The notes: generated by a model not told the origin, from the letters alone. A stretch of DNA of 38,472 bases from Segatella copri (GCF_009494395.1 NZ_VZCB01000089.1:1-38472), one strand, 5' to 3'; counted from the stretch's first letter, positions 8,518 through 20,100 are shown. A program made the numbers and translations.

Positions 8518-8525
8518 TAATTTTG
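8518..8525 (+). promoter_or_regulatory. -7 box upstream of the nucleobase permease
   Basis: TAATTTTG, 63 bp before the ATG at 8589. No clear TTTG is found 19-20 bp upstream, so only a partial promoter can be claimed. Confidence 0.45.
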
Positions 8526-8588
8526 TCGCCAAATTCAGAAAGACCCTGAATTCTTGATGATGGAAATTCTCTAATTATTATAAAGATA

Positions 8589-9896
8589 ATGGAACAGTCA
8601 ATAGAAAATCTCTACAAATTAGACGGCAGAGTGCCCGTTGGTAAAGCACTCCCATTTGGCCTTCAGCATGTGCTGGCGATGTTCGTCAGCAATATTGCGC
8701 CAATCATGATTCTCGCTGGTGCGATAGGTCTGGACAGTTCGATGAGCGCCGTGCTTATCCAGAACTGTATGGTCATCGCCGGTATCGGTACCTTGGTGCA
8801 GCTTTATCCGGTATGGCGTATCGGTTCTCGCCTTCCTATCGTGATGGGTATCTCCTTCACCTTCCTTTCGCTCGCCATCGCCATTGCCGGTGCTCATGGT
8901 ATGGGTACTTTGATAGGCGCTGTCATCATTGGTGGTCTGGTAGAAGGAACACTCGGACTTTTCGCCAAGTATTGGATCAAGCTCATTCCGCCTGTAGTAG
9001 CCGCTACCGTGGTAACAGCCATCGGTTTCTCGCTCCTTCCTGTTGGTGCCAACTCTTTTGCCGGTGGTCAGGGCGCTGCCGACTTCGGTAGCATGAACAA
9101 TTGGGTCGTGGGTTCAGTAACCTTGCTCGCTTGTCTGCTTTGTCAGATTTTCGCCAAGGGTTTCTTGCGTTCACTCTCTGTATTGGTAGGACTGCTGGTA
9201 GGTTACATCCTGGCGCTGTTTATGGGAATGATAGATTTCAGTGGACTTTCTGGTCTCTCTATCGTAGCTTTGCCAAAGCTTCTTCCATTTACACCTGAGT
9301 TTAATATCGGTGCTATTCTCTCGGTGGTAGCAGTATATCTGGTTTCTGCCACAGAGACCATTGGTGATACTTCGGCTCTCTGCAACAGTGCGTTGAAGCG
9401 TGATCCTAAGACTAAGGAGATGGGTGCGGCAGTCTGCTGCGATGGTTTCGTAAGTTCGGTTTCCGGTCTTTTCGGTTGTACTCCTATCACTTCTTTCAGC
9501 CAGAATGTGGGTTTGGCAGCGATGTCGGGAGTAGTGAACCGCTTTACTATTGCCATGGGTGCCATCATCATGATTATCGGTGGTATCTTCCCAGCTATCG
9601 GTTATGTATTGACTACGATTCCTCAGGCTGTATTGGGCGGCTGTACCATCATGATGTTCGGTAGCATCCTCTTTGCCGGTTTCGGCATGATGGCGCGTAC
9701 CGGCTTCTCTCAGCGCAACATGGTCATCGTGAGTCTTTCGCTCAGCGTAGGTCTCGGATTCACATCTGCAACAGGTATGTTCAACATCTTCCCAGAGATT
9801 GTGCGCACCGTTTTTGCTGATAACTGTGTGGCAGTAGTCTTCCTGCTCGCCGTTATCCTGAACCTCGTGTTGCCGAAGAATCTGGATAAGGCATAA
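8589..9896 (+). CDS. NCS2 family nucleobase permease (xanthine/uracil type)
   Basis: A 435-residue inner-membrane symporter, hydrophobic throughout, with about 12-14 predicted membrane segments. Family marks are GLQHVLAMF near residue 23 and the NCS2 signature region FSQNVGLAAMSGVVNR near 305-320. The usual Thr of the signature is Ser here. The NTERM motif and the TETIGD-like segment (SATETIGDTSA) are as in purine (PbuX/XanP-like) members. Its neighbours are guanine deaminase and Xpt, which point to xanthine or guanine as substrate. Uracil cannot be excluded. It has its own partial promoter and ends at a strong hairpin. Confidence 0.88.
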   Translation: MEQSIENLYKLDGRVPVGKALPFGLQHVLAMFVSNIAPIMILAGAIGLDSSMSAVLIQNCMVIAGIGTLVQLYPVWRIGSRLPIVMGISFTFLSLAIAIAGAHGMGTLIGAVIIGGLVEGTLGLFAKYWIKLIPPVVAATVVTAIGFSLLPVGANSFAGGQGAADFGSMNNWVVGSVTLLACLLCQIFAKGFLRSLSVLVGLLVGYILALFMGMIDFSGLSGLSIVALPKLLPFTPEFNIGAILSVVAVYLVSATETIGDTSALCNSALKRDPKTKEMGAAVCCDGFVSSVSGLFGCTPITSFSQNVGLAAMSGVVNRFTIAMGAIIMIIGGIFPAIGYVLTTIPQAVLGGCTIMMFGSILFAGFGMMARTGFSQRNMVIVSLSLSVGLGFTSATGMFNIFPEIVRTVFADNCVAVVFLLAVILNLVLPKNLDKA

Positions 9897-9917
9897 GAAT
9901 CAAAGATATTTATAGAT

Positions 9918-9961
9918 AAAAAGGTGCAACTCACAAGTAAGAAAGTGAGTTGCACCTTTTT
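9918..9961. terminator. Strong bidirectional terminator
   Basis: A perfect 17-bp stem (9918-9934 with 9945-9961), with a 10-nt loop and A-run/T-run flanks, lies between convergent genes. It can terminate both. Confidence 0.92.
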
Positions 9962-9996
9962 TGCTATAAACTGTTAACTATAAACTATTAACTAAA

Positions 9997-10983
9997 TCAC
10001 TGTCCTCCCAGTCTTTCGAAGAAGGTGATGATTTCTTCGAAGGTCTTGAATTCATCGCTACCGTATTCTATCGTCGTACCCATGAAACCATCGCATGGGC
10101 TAGGGTCGATGAAGTAATCGCCGTAGAGCAGGTTCTTCTGGTTGCAGAAGATGATGTGGTTGTAGGCTGGGGTAGAGAGATATTCCTCCACCCAGGTCTG
10201 TACCTTCGCCATGTATTCATGGTCGTTGGTTGGCGCTGGGGCTACGATATATACGTTGTAATGCTCTATCAGCATCTCGTAAGCCTTGTGCATCGAGCTG
10301 GTTGCCTTCATGTAACTGTCGTGCAGGGCATCGAAGTCGATGTATACGATAGGGCGCTCCTTGCCGTTCTGCTTGTCGTCAATCCAGCGGATAACCGGAC
10401 AGAGATAGTGGAATGCTACCTTGTCGATAAGTCGGTGCTCGCCATGGAATGGGATGGCGAGTGGATAGTGCTCGTGGAAGAGGTCGAAGGTATGGACCAG
10501 CGGATCAGCATCGCCGAAGAGACCGTAAACACGTTGCTGCTCCTCGGGAGTAATGTCCTGGAAGCAACGCTCGGTAAAGTCACGGTATTCCTTGATGAGG
10601 CCTTTGTTAACCATCAGTTCGTTCACTCCGTCCTTTCTCGGGTTCTGGAATTCCTGCTTGCCGGTCATGCTGCTCATCGTATCGCCCATCTTGAAGGCTG
10701 GGTTTACGAGGATGCGGTCGAATCCTTTCAGCAGTTCGGTATACATGCCTCCCATCGAGGTACCGATGATGAGGTCAGGCTTCTCAGTCTCCGCCATCTT
10801 CTGCAGCATCTCTATGCCCTCTTCAGGATGTACCGGGATGTCTTCAGCCACGAGGGTGGCATTCGGCATCAGTTCCTGCAACATCTTTACGGTGCCGCTC
10901 TGTGCAGAAGAGAGGAAACCGTGAACATACATGATTTTCTTGCCCGCCATGAGGTCGGGGAATTGTTTGATATATGGATTCAT
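9997..10983 (-). CDS. YqiA-like esterase fused to an NT5C-like (deoxy)nucleotidase domain
   Basis: A 328-residue, apparently two-domain cytoplasmic protein. Residues 1-200 resemble the YqiA/YcfP small esterases: MYVHGF (H21), the nucleophile elbow GTSMGG with S76, D160 in GDADPLV, and H183 in GEHRL. Residues 210-328 resemble 5'(3')-deoxyribonucleotidases of the HAD superfamily: VYIDFDALHD (D216, D218) and a C-terminal NLLYGDYFIDPSPCDGF, as in the NT5C family's conserved GD..ID block. The usual DxDGV motif is altered to DFDAL, so catalysis by this half is uncertain. It is divergent from xpt and lies within purine-salvage genes, which fits a nucleotide-related role. The esterase substrate is unknown. 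Confidence 0.7.
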   Translation of the reverse strand: MNPYIKQFPDLMAGKKIMYVHGFLSSAQSGTVKMLQELMPNATLVAEDIPVHPEEGIEMLQKMAETEKPDLIIGTSMGGMYTELLKGFDRILVNPAFKMGDTMSSMTGKQEFQNPRKDGVNELMVNKGLIKEYRDFTERCFQDITPEEQQRVYGLFGDADPLVHTFDLFHEHYPLAIPFHGEHRLIDKVAFHYLCPVIRWIDDKQNGKERPIVYIDFDALHDSYMKATSSMHKAYEMLIEHYNVYIVAPAPTNDHEYMAKVQTWVEEYLSTPAYNHIIFCNQKNLLYGDYFIDPSPCDGFMGTTIEYGSDEFKTFEEIITFFERLGGQ

Positions 10984-11046
10984 ATTCTTATAGTTTTATA
11001 GGGGGCATCATATCATGCTCCCTGAACATCTTATTCATTTCTGCTG

Positions 11047-11077
11047 CAAAATTACGCTAAATTGCAGACAAAACAAA
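11047..11077 (-). promoter_or_regulatory. Promoter of the esterase-nucleotidase gene
   Basis: On the minus strand, TTTG (11074-11077), 19 bp, TAATTTTG (11047-11054). This is a full consensus match, about 60 nt upstream of the start codon. Confidence 0.8.
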
Positions 11078-11117
11078 ATTATTGGGCGATAAACTTCCTT
11101 GTTTGCGAAAAAAGTAG

Positions 11118-11125
11118 TAATTTTG
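11118..11125 (+). promoter_or_regulatory. -7 box of xpt
   Basis: TAATTTTG, 33 bp before the xpt ATG. The expected -33 TTTG is not at 19-20 bp; a TTTG at 11102-11105 is too close. The leader would be about 28 nt, too short for a purine riboswitch, and none is seen. Confidence 0.5.
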
Positions 11126-11157
11126 CACCCAATAACCATATTAAAGTTCAAGTCATA

Positions 11158-11724
11158 ATGGATTTACTGAAAGAAAGAATTATGCAGGAGGGCAGATGCT
11201 TTCCTGGTGGAATCTTAAAAGTAGACAGCTTTGTAAACCATCAGATGGACCCTATCCTGATGATGGACCTGGCTAAGGAATTCGTGCGCCTTTTCAAGGA
11301 CATCAAGTACAACAAGATTATTACTATCGAGGCTTCGGGCATCGCTCCTGCCATCATGGTGGGGTATCTGACCAATCTTCCTGTTGTCTTCGTCAAGAAA
11401 AAGCAGCCTAAGACCATGGAAGGAATGATTACCTCAGTGGTTCACTCTTTTACTAAGGACCGTGACTATACGGTTTGCGTGAGCAACAGCTACCTGACTC
11501 CAGACGATCATGTTATCTTCATCGACGACTTCCTCGCCAACGGTAACGCTTCCAAGGGTGTGATGGACCTTTGCGAGAAGGCTGGCGCCAAGATCGAGGC
11601 GATGGGTTTCATCATCGAGAAGGCTTTCCAGCATGGTGGTGACTTCCTGCGCAAGGAGGGAATCCGTTATGAGGCTCTCGCTACTGTAGAGAGCCTGGAT
11701 GATTGCAAGATTGTCTTGAAGTAA
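11158..11724 (+). CDS. xpt: Xanthine phosphoribosyltransferase
   Basis: A 188-residue cytoplasmic enzyme converting xanthine and PRPP to XMP. It begins MDLLKERI, as in known Xpt proteins. An upstream in-frame ATG at 11062 lies before the -7 box and is unlikely to be used. The PRPP-binding loop is [13 protein letters not shown] (about residues 119-131). EASGIAPA (about 61-68) and the conserved KKKQPKTM (about 80-87) are also present, and the length matches the family. With guaD and the NCS2 permease it completes a route from guanine or imported xanthine to XMP. The M6 protease gene starts 53 bp downstream, with no visible terminator between. Confidence 0.95.
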   Translation: MDLLKERIMQEGRCFPGGILKVDSFVNHQMDPILMMDLAKEFVRLFKDIKYNKIITIEASGIAPAIMVGYLTNLPVVFVKKKQPKTMEGMITSVVHSFTKDRDYTVCVSNSYLTPDDHVIFIDDFLANGNASKGVMDLCEKAGAKIEAMGFIIEKAFQHGGDFLRKEGIRYEALATVESLDDCKIVLK

Positions 11725-11777
11725 GAGAATCGGCTGAAATCAAGCATCGTTTTTTATCCTATGATATTCATTCTGAT

Positions 11778-14000
11778 ATGAAGATAAGATTTTGTTTATT
11801 GAACGCCTTGCTTTGTATGGCATTGTCTTCTATGGCAGTGCCTGCAAAGCGAGGCGTTTGGCGTTTGATGACTTTGACTGATGGAACTGAGGTTCGTGTA
11901 CAGTTAGTGGGCGATGAATTCATGCATTATTATGTTTCGGAAGACGGAACCAAGTATGTCATGGATGCAACAACAGGACAGGGAAATCGATTGGATTCTA
12001 CTGCTTCCTTGTCTCGCGTGAAGAAAGCGGCAGCCCGTCGTGCAAAGGTTCAATCTCGACAGAAACTTCATCTTCAAAAGGCGAAAGCAAAACAGAATAG
12101 TTTCCGAGGAACTAGGAAGGGACTTGTCATTTTAGCCGAATTCTCCGATCGTAAGTTCCAAAGTGGGCATGATCTGACATTGTATAAGCAGATAGTCAAT
12201 GGCGATAATTACAAGGAAAATGGCTTCCGTGGCAGTGTGAAGGATTATTTTCGTACCCAAAGTATGGGACAGTTCGAACTGGATTTCGACGTGGTTGGTA
12301 TCTGTCCTCTGCAGAATGCCACTGCTTATTATGGCGCAAATAGTACAGACGGTGAAGATTTGCGTGCGGGTGCAATGATTGCTGAGGCTTGCCTCTGGGC
12401 GAAGCAGCAGGGAGTTGACTTCTCCAAGTATGATTGGGATAATGATGGTGAAGTGGAACAGGTCTTTGTTCTCTATGCCGGTAAAGGCGAGGCCAATGGT
12501 GGTGCAGCTTCTACCATTTGGCCTCACATGTATGCTTTGTCATTGTCAGATTATGGTAAAGTGTTGCAGTTTGATGGGGTTAAGGTGGATACTTACGCCT
12601 GCAGCAGTGAATTGAATGGTCTGAACAAACTCGATGGAATCGGTACTTTCTGCCATGAATTCTCTCACTGTCTGGATTTGCCCGATCTTTATGACACCAG
12701 TTATACCGGATGGTTTGGATTGGGTGAATTTGACCTGATGGATAGTGGCAGTTACAATGGAGACGGAAAATGGCCTGCTGGGTATTCGGCTTATGAGAAA
12801 GCAAGCTGTGGTTGGATTACTCTTCATGACTTGACGGATATAGAAGAGGAGACAAAGGTGGCTGATGTCATGGCGATGAGTCTAGGAGGAGATGCTTATA
12901 TCATCAGAAACAAGGCACATGAAGACGAGTGTTACATCATTGAAAACCGACAGAAGTCAGGATGGGATACTGAACTTCCAGGAGCGGGAGTCATGATTAC
13001 TCATGTAGATTATGATGCTGATGTCTGGTATTATAATGTACTGAACTCGAATAGTGAATATTATGACGAAGCCAATCAGAAATTTGTGAATGACCATCCT
13101 CGTCTTACCATCTTCAGAGCAGGCAAGTCGACCTATTTGGATGGTTCGGCAAGTGATCTCTATCCTTATCAGTCTAATAGTAGTCTTACGGCTACATCCC
13201 AACCGGCTTCCACCTTATATAATAAGAATGCTGACGGTACTAAGTATATGCATCTTGACATCAAGAATATCGCCATTGCAAGTGATGGTTCGGCATCGTT
13301 TACGGTGAGTAAGGCTGAGCGCTCTGACGATCAGAAGCCTGATACACCGGTACAGCCTTCAGGCTCTACTTTATTATATGAATCGTTTGACAAGTGTCAT
13401 GGTACAGGTGGAAACGATAACCTGTGGAAAGGTAGTATTGCTGGAACTCAAGTGTTGGATGAGGACTTGGATAATGGTGGATGGACCAGTACAGGAACTG
13501 TTTACGAAGCCAACGGCTGCGTAAGACTCGGAAAATCGGGAATTGCCGGAAATATCACCACGCCAACTTTTTCGGTGAAAGGTTCTGCGATACTTTCATT
13601 CAAGGCTGCGGCATGGGATGGGAAAAGTGATGCCACCAAGTTGTATCTGGAGATAACTGATGTGAATAATGGCGCAAGGCAGATGGCGGTTATCCGCAAG
13701 TCTGAACTGTCTAAGTATTCAGTACCTCTCAAGAAGGGAGAATGGACTCAGTTGGGGGCTTCTGTTTACGCAACGGGCGAGGTGAAGGTTAGCTTCACAG
13801 CTGATAAGGGCCGTTTCTTTCTGGATGAAGTAAAGGTAACAGACAATACGGTGGATGGCATAGCAGAGGTGACTATGCCTCAACAGTCTGACATTGAAGG
13901 CTATTATACCCTGGATGGAATCAGGCTCTCAAAGCCTCAGCATGGTGTGAACATTATTCGACAGAAAGATGGGCGGGTAAGGAAAGTCATGATTTATTAG
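11778..14000 (+). CDS. Secreted M6 family metalloprotease
   Basis: A 740-residue exported zinc protease. I start it at MKIRFCLLNALLCMALSSMA, a clear signal peptide; an open frame reaches further upstream into xpt but adds no sensible sequence. The zinc motif HEFSH (H293, E294, H297), followed by CLDLPDLYD, is the M6 (immune inhibitor A) pattern. An acidic DWDNDGE calcium-type loop precedes it near 219-225. A jelly-roll-like region follows the catalytic part (about 560-690). The C-terminus (YYTLDGIRLSKPQHGVNIIR, ending RKVMIY) is a tail common on Prevotella secreted proteins and may be a sorting signal. Likely substrates are extracellular proteins. No promoter is visible in the 53-bp gap after xpt. 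Confidence 0.88.
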   Translation: MKIRFCLLNALLCMALSSMAVPAKRGVWRLMTLTDGTEVRVQLVGDEFMHYYVSEDGTKYVMDATTGQGNRLDSTASLSRVKKAAARRAKVQSRQKLHLQKAKAKQNSFRGTRKGLVILAEFSDRKFQSGHDLTLYKQIVNGDNYKENGFRGSVKDYFRTQSMGQFELDFDVVGICPLQNATAYYGANSTDGEDLRAGAMIAEACLWAKQQGVDFSKYDWDNDGEVEQVFVLYAGKGEANGGAASTIWPHMYALSLSDYGKVLQFDGVKVDTYACSSELNGLNKLDGIGTFCHEFSHCLDLPDLYDTSYTGWFGLGEFDLMDSGSYNGDGKWPAGYSAYEKASCGWITLHDLTDIEEETKVADVMAMSLGGDAYIIRNKAHEDECYIIENRQKSGWDTELPGAGVMITHVDYDADVWYYNVLNSNSEYYDEANQKFVNDHPRLTIFRAGKSTYLDGSASDLYPYQSNSSLTATSQPASTLYNKNADGTKYMHLDIKNIAIASDGSASFTVSKAERSDDQKPDTPVQPSGSTLLYESFDKCHGTGGNDNLWKGSIAGTQVLDEDLDNGGWTSTGTVYEANGCVRLGKSGIAGNITTPTFSVKGSAILSFKAAAWDGKSDATKLYLEITDVNNGARQMAVIRKSELSKYSVPLKKGEWTQLGASVYATGEVKVSFTADKGRFFLDEVKVTDNTVDGIAEVTMPQQSDIEGYYTLDGIRLSKPQHGVNIIRQKDGRVRKVMIY

Positions 14001-14028
14001 GGTAGAACCTGGTATGGTTATAAAGCGT

Positions 14029-14078
14029 AAGAAAAGTGTAGAGGTATTTTGTACTATTACACTTTTCTTTCGATTTTT
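14029..14078 (+). terminator. Terminator after the M6 protease gene
   Basis: Arms AAGAAAAGTGTA (14029-14040) and TACACTTTTCTT (14058-14069) form a perfect 12-bp stem followed by TCGATTTTTT. Confidence 0.82.
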
Positions 14079-14100
14079 TATGTAAAAATGATGGGATTGT

Positions 14101-14131
14101 TTTGGTATTTCAATAAAAATATTTAATTTTG
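14101..14131 (+). promoter_or_regulatory. Promoter of the giant subtilase gene
   Basis: TTTG (14101-14104), 19 bp, TAATTTTG (14124-14131). This is a perfect match to the Bacteroidetes consensus, with a leader of about 60 nt. Confidence 0.85.
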
Positions 14132-14197
14132 CACTCGGTTTATATAAACGAGAGAGAAATTTTATTTTTATATTTTTATTTTAATAACAAAACAAAC

Positions 14198-17100
14198 ATG
14201 ACAAGAAGATTACTATTACTTGTATGTGCGGTGCTGTGTTTAGGCAGCAACGTTCGTATTAGTGCGCAGTCTACATCTTCTACTACACAATCTGCAGAGT
14301 CTAACTTTGTAGAGGGCGTTGTGCGTGTCAAACTTCAGCGTGAGATAGCTGACCGTATGATTGCGGCTAAGCTTCCGTTGTCGGTAAAAGGCACCAGCAA
14401 GAAGTATGTTCAGACTGGCGTGACCCCGCTCGACAGGGTCAATCAGAAAGTAAAGGCAGTCTCCATGACCCGTGTCTTTCCTTATGCTGGTAAGAATGAA
14501 GCAAAGCACAAGGCTTTCGGACTGGATCTTTGGTATGATGTCCATTATGAGGCATTAGGAATGAAATTGGCACAGGCAAGAAACCTGTTCCGTTCTGCTG
14601 AAGGTGTATCTTACGCACAGCGAATTCCTCTTTACAAGCCTATTGGCGGTGAGCGTTTCCTGGAGGTTTCTCCAGCTGCTGTAGCCAAGGCTGCCAAGGC
14701 AGCATCTACCATGCCTTTCAATGATCCATTGCTCAACGATCAGTGGCATTACAACAACGATGGTCATATCGCAGGAACCAAGGTGGGTGCAGATGCCAAT
14801 GTATTCAAGGCTTGGGAAACTGGTGTTACCGGTTCTAAGGATGTTGTGGTTGCTATCATTGATGGTGGCTTCCAGGTAGATCACCCAGACCTGAAGGACA
14901 ATGTGTGGATCAACACAGCCGAGTTGAACGGTAAGCCTGGTGTTGATGATGATGGTGATGGCTATGTAGATGATATCTACGGCTATAACTTTGTTATCAA
15001 TTCAAGTGATATCAACGCTCACTCTCATGGTACTCACGTAGCAGGTACTGTAGGTGCAACCAATAATAATGGTATCGGTGTCTGCGGTGTTGCTGGTGGT
15101 AGCGACGGTAAGGGCGGTGTCAAGATGATGGTTTGTCAGGTATTTGACAGCCGTGCCAGCAGTTCTGCTGTAGCAGATTTCGGTGCAGCCATTGTTTATG
15201 CAGCCGATCGCGGTGCCAGCATTGCCCAGTGTTCTTGGGGTGCCAGTGTTGCAGGTGATGAGGATAAGTCGGTTACCGAAGCTGTTAATTACTTCACCAA
15301 GAATGGTGGTGGTGACAAGATGAACGGTGGTCTCTGTATCTTTGCTGCCGGTAACAATGGCGAGGAAGGTGACTATTATCCTGGTTGTCTTGACAAGGTT
15401 GTGGCTGTTGGTTCCATGGCTCCAGACGGAAGCGTGGCTTATTATTCCAACCGTGGCAAGTGGGTTGATGTGACAGCCCCTGGTGGTTTGGAAGACAATG
15501 GCCAGCAGTATGGCGTATTGAGTACTTTGCCTAACAGTACCTATGGTTATAATGAGGGAACTTCCATGGCATGTCCTCATGTATCTGGTATTGCAGCATT
15601 GATTCTTTCCAAGTATGGTAACAAGCAGTTCTCTAATGAGACTCTCCGAACATTGCTTACCACTTCTGTAAACGACCTTTATACTCAGAATCCTGAGTAC
15701 GAGGGCTTGATGGGTTCCGGTTATATCGATGCTTACAAGGCTTTGCAGGGCAAGGAGGGTAGCGTGCCTGAGGCTGTTGCCGACTTCACTGTTACTGCAT
15801 CTCACGACAATGCTCTCATCGAATGGACGATTCCTGAAACCGAAGAGAAGAGCATTGATCATCATGTAATTTATTATAGCACAGAGGCTTTCTCTGCTAC
15901 AGACGACTTGAATAAGTTGAGCTCTGCTACTGTAGATACCAAGTTCAAGTATTCTGGCGACAAGATGTCTTACGAGGTAGAAGGTTTGAAGGCTTCTACT
16001 AAGTATTATTTTGCAATTGTGGCTTACAACCGTTGGGGTAAGGCTTCTGCCGTATCTCCAATCAAGGAGGCTACTACAAATGCAGGCCCTAAGGTTCAGG
16101 TAGACCAGAAGAACCTTTCTATGACAGTAGATGCAACCAAGGCTTCCACAGCTGAGGCTTCTTTCAATGTAAAGAATGCCGGTGAGGGCGTGTTGAAGTA
16201 TCAGCTTACTACTGCTACAACCCGAGCAACTATGTCTACCAGTGCTCGTAACCTCAAGCCAAATCCTGGTCAGGTTCTTCCTTTCAGCGGTACTGTCAGT
16301 CCAACATTGGCTAAGCGTAATGCTGTAGCTTCTTCTGACTACAAGGCGGAAAATTGGCCAGACACTTTGACTTATTCTAATTATGTATATAGCTATATCG
16401 GTGAAACTGATACCAAGCTGCCAAATGCTTTGGCTCAGTATTTCTATGTAGATAAGGCAACTTATCCTAATGGTTTCAACTTAACCGATCTTCTTATTCA
16501 GGGACAGAACGGTCAGAATCCTGAGATTGAGATTTATGACGGTTCACGTTCTATCTCTAGGGCAAGTTTGATCCAGAAGATTAATTATGACTTCTGGGCA
16601 TACAATTATCCTATTACATTGAAAGAGCAGATCTATTTTGCTCCTGGTTCAAGCTTTTGGGTTGTTGCTAAGTTCCCTGCCGGTGCCAAGAATCCTTTGG
16701 CTACCGGTAAGACAGAAAGAACCGATATTGCTCAGTACAGCTTCTATAGCTCTGATAACGGTACTACCTGGACTCAGTTGAGTGAGGTTCTCAAGGGTAC
16801 TAGCTTCGAGTCTGTAGCCAGTCAGCTTACTTGGGCTGTACAGGCTGTCAGCAAGAATCCAGACTGGAGTCAGGTTCTCAACCCTGAGCCTATCAGCGGT
16901 GAGGTTCGTCCTAACGAAAGCCAGAAGGTTACTCTGAAGAATGATGGTCAGAAACTGGTTAATGGTACTTATGAGTTCAATATCCATGTCAAGAGCAATG
17001 AGGCTGTTGATTCTAAGCAGCAGGTTGCTTTAGCTATGACCGTGAAGGGCTATAAGCCTGAACTGCACAGCCAGCAGCTGGTTGACTTCGGTGACTTGCT

Positions 17101-20100
17101 GGTTGGTCAGACCAAGACCATTGATGTAGAGTTGACCAATAGCGGTTATGGTGTATTCGGTGGTAAATATGGTATGCTCCAGGCTCCAAAGAACGTGAAG
17201 TCTTCATCCGATCAGTTCAATGTGCCAAAGGGTGCCAATAATATTGCAGCCCGCTCTACCGGTACGTTGCCTGTGACGTTTGCTCCTACCAAGGAAGGCA
17301 ACTTCAGCAGTACCATTACTCTGACCGATAAGAATGGTAATCAGCATTCATTCCTGGTTCGCGGTGTCGCTTCAGTTCCTGCCAAGCAGAGTGTAACTCC
17401 TGATGTTTATGAAGCAGGCGACTTGAAGGTAGGCGGTGAGGACAAAACTGCTACCATCACTATCAAGAACACGGGTAACTATCCTTTGCAGTATGTCTTC
17501 CCTAAGTTCTCTTCCGAGAAGATAGTAGGTTCTACTGCCAAAGTACATAAGTTTGGTTATACTACCATCTCTAATGTTGCCGGTGATGAATCATTCGAGT
17601 ATGAGCCAGCTCCAGAGTTGGCTGATGAGAAGGATATCACTTCGCAGTTTACCAATGATAATTGGCAGTCTGGTCCTATCAAGGTGGGCTTCAAGTTCCC
17701 GTTCTATGGTAAGGATTATGATGAAATTTACGTATCTTCTTATGGTGGTGTCTCTATGCAGCAGATGGATGGTCGTATCTCTTGTATGGTTCCTACTGGC
17801 GATTGTGTACAGGGATTGGGCTATATTTCTGCTTATACCAACTCAGGCTGGATGGACATGGGTGCCAACAGTAAGATTACCTATGGTCATAAGAATGGTA
17901 AGCTCTATGTCAAGTTCAAGAATGTTGTAACTCCTGCAACCAATGGTGGTGGCGAAACAACTACTATCAGTTTCCACATGGCTCTTTGCCCTGACGGAAG
18001 TGTAGAGGTTTACTACGATGATTATAATCCAGCAGGCGTATTCGGTTCTGGTGGTCACAACTTCGTAGGTGTCAGCGATATTGCTGCTTCCGACCCTTGT
18101 ATATTTGTTGATGCCAACAAGGTACAGGAGGATAACGATGGTCTGGATGCTCCTTATTATGATATCGTTACAGGCAGCGCCATCAAGATTGTGGCTCCTG
18201 CCAAGTCTATGATCAAGAGCCTGTCAAGCACTGATGGCTATGTAGGCAATGGTGAAAGCAAGGAAATCAAGGTAACATTGGCAGCCAACGATGAATTGGT
18301 GGCAGGACCTCTGACTAACTATCTCACCGTTATCACCAACGACCCAATCAACCCAAGTGCATCTGTCAAGTTGACTGCCAACATCGTTGGCGACAACCTG
18401 AAGGCTGAGGCTGCTCTCGATTCTACCAGCGTAGATTTCGGTAAGGTATTCCGTACTTCTGCCCAGCAGCGCACAGTATTGTTGAGCAACAATGGTAAGG
18501 ATGCTCTCCAGGTAGCTGGCGTATCTGTCAAGAACGGCAAGTTTACTCTCGCAGAAGAAATGAAAGCTGCATTCTCTGTTCCTGCAGGTCAGGGCAAGGA
18601 TATCGTAGTAACATTGCCTACTGCCGAGAAGGGTACTGTCGAAGATGTTCTCGTTATCACCTATCAGGATGGTACAACCAAGGAAATCCCATTGAAGGCT
18701 GAGGTCATTGGTAATCCTACCTGGAAGAGTAATCCAGAGAGCCTGAAGGTTGAAACTCCTTATGGTACCAACGTAGAAAAGACAATCCAGGTAACCAACG
18801 AGGGCGATGAGGACCTTACGTTCTCTGCTGAGCCTGCTTCTTGGTTCAGTGCTTCTGATTTGGAGGCTGCAGGAAAGTCTTCTGTTGATTATGTGTTCAA
18901 GTCTAAGCTCGATGGCTTCGATATACCTTATAACTGGGTAGACATCACCAACGACTATACTGAGCACATGCCTTATGCATACTATATTGACAAGACAGAC
19001 TTCAAGAAGGTGGAGCTTCCATTCGAGTTCCCATTCTATGGCAAGAAGTATAAGAGCATGTATATCTACAATACTGGTTTCGTATCTTTCGATGCACCGG
19101 TAGAGGATTACAAGCAGTTCCCTGAGCCACCAGCAAGTCTGCCAACAACAGAAACCTTCTATACCAACATCATCTGCCCATTCTGGGGTAACCACTCAAT
19201 GAATACTCCATCTTCTGATGGTGTATATTACAAGGCAAAGGATGATGAGGTCATTGTAAGCTATAAGAATTATGGCAATACGATGATGCAGGGTATGAAC
19301 TTTGAGGTGATTCTCCGCAAGGACGGTTCCTTCAAGTTCCAGTACAATGTAGATCCTGATGGATTCCAGTTGGGCGTATTCGGTCTCTGTGGTATCATGG
19401 ATCATACCGGTACTCGTGGTATTACTCCTGCTGATATGTATATCACCGACGGCAATGCCGTTGAGTTCTCTCCATATAAGAACTATGTAGTGGCTCCAGG
19501 TGAGCAGGTTGAAATGCCGGTTGAGCTGAAGGCTAACCAGCTGGCTGATACTTATGATTATGAGTTGAACGTTACCACCAACGATCCTTCTCGTGCAAGC
19601 GTTAAGATTCCTGTTACGCTGAATATCACTGGTGAGGCTCAGGCTAAGTTCCCTGAGATAATCAATGTTGAGCAGCCTGTAGATGAGAACGCAATAGATC
19701 CTTCATACTATGAATTCTATGTAGTCAACAAGGGAACCAAGGCATTCACTATCACAGACGTTGCTTCTGAGATGTTTACTGGCTCGGAGTCTGATGACCC
19801 TGATGTTGAGCCTTCTGCTCCAGAAGGTGAACTTGAGGTCTATACTGCACAAAGCAACAATGGCGGCGATGACGGCATCGATCCAGGTCCAATGGCACTT
19901 GCTGCTGATGCTGCCAAGGCTTGGGTACCATACAAGAGCGGCATGATGGCACCTATCGTAGTAGGTACCGACACCGTGAAGTTCAGAATCGCTCCTTATA
20001 ATGTTTATGAGGTACATAAGAAGGATTTCCCTCTCGTATTTACAGTAGAGGGCTTGAATGAGGAGACACACACCTCTACTATCAAGCTGAATATCACAGA

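Noticed and set aside
10156..11001. 281-codon plus-strand frame opposite the esterase fusion
   Set aside because: Codon-mirror shadow; composition is typical of an antisense frame and it has no promoter.
11040..11157. Purine riboswitch upstream of xpt
   Set aside because: The predicted leader is about 28 nt and no aptamer-like three-way junction can be drawn.
18224..19195. 323-codon minus-strand frame inside the subtilase gene
   Set aside because: Antisense shadow of a well-supported gene.
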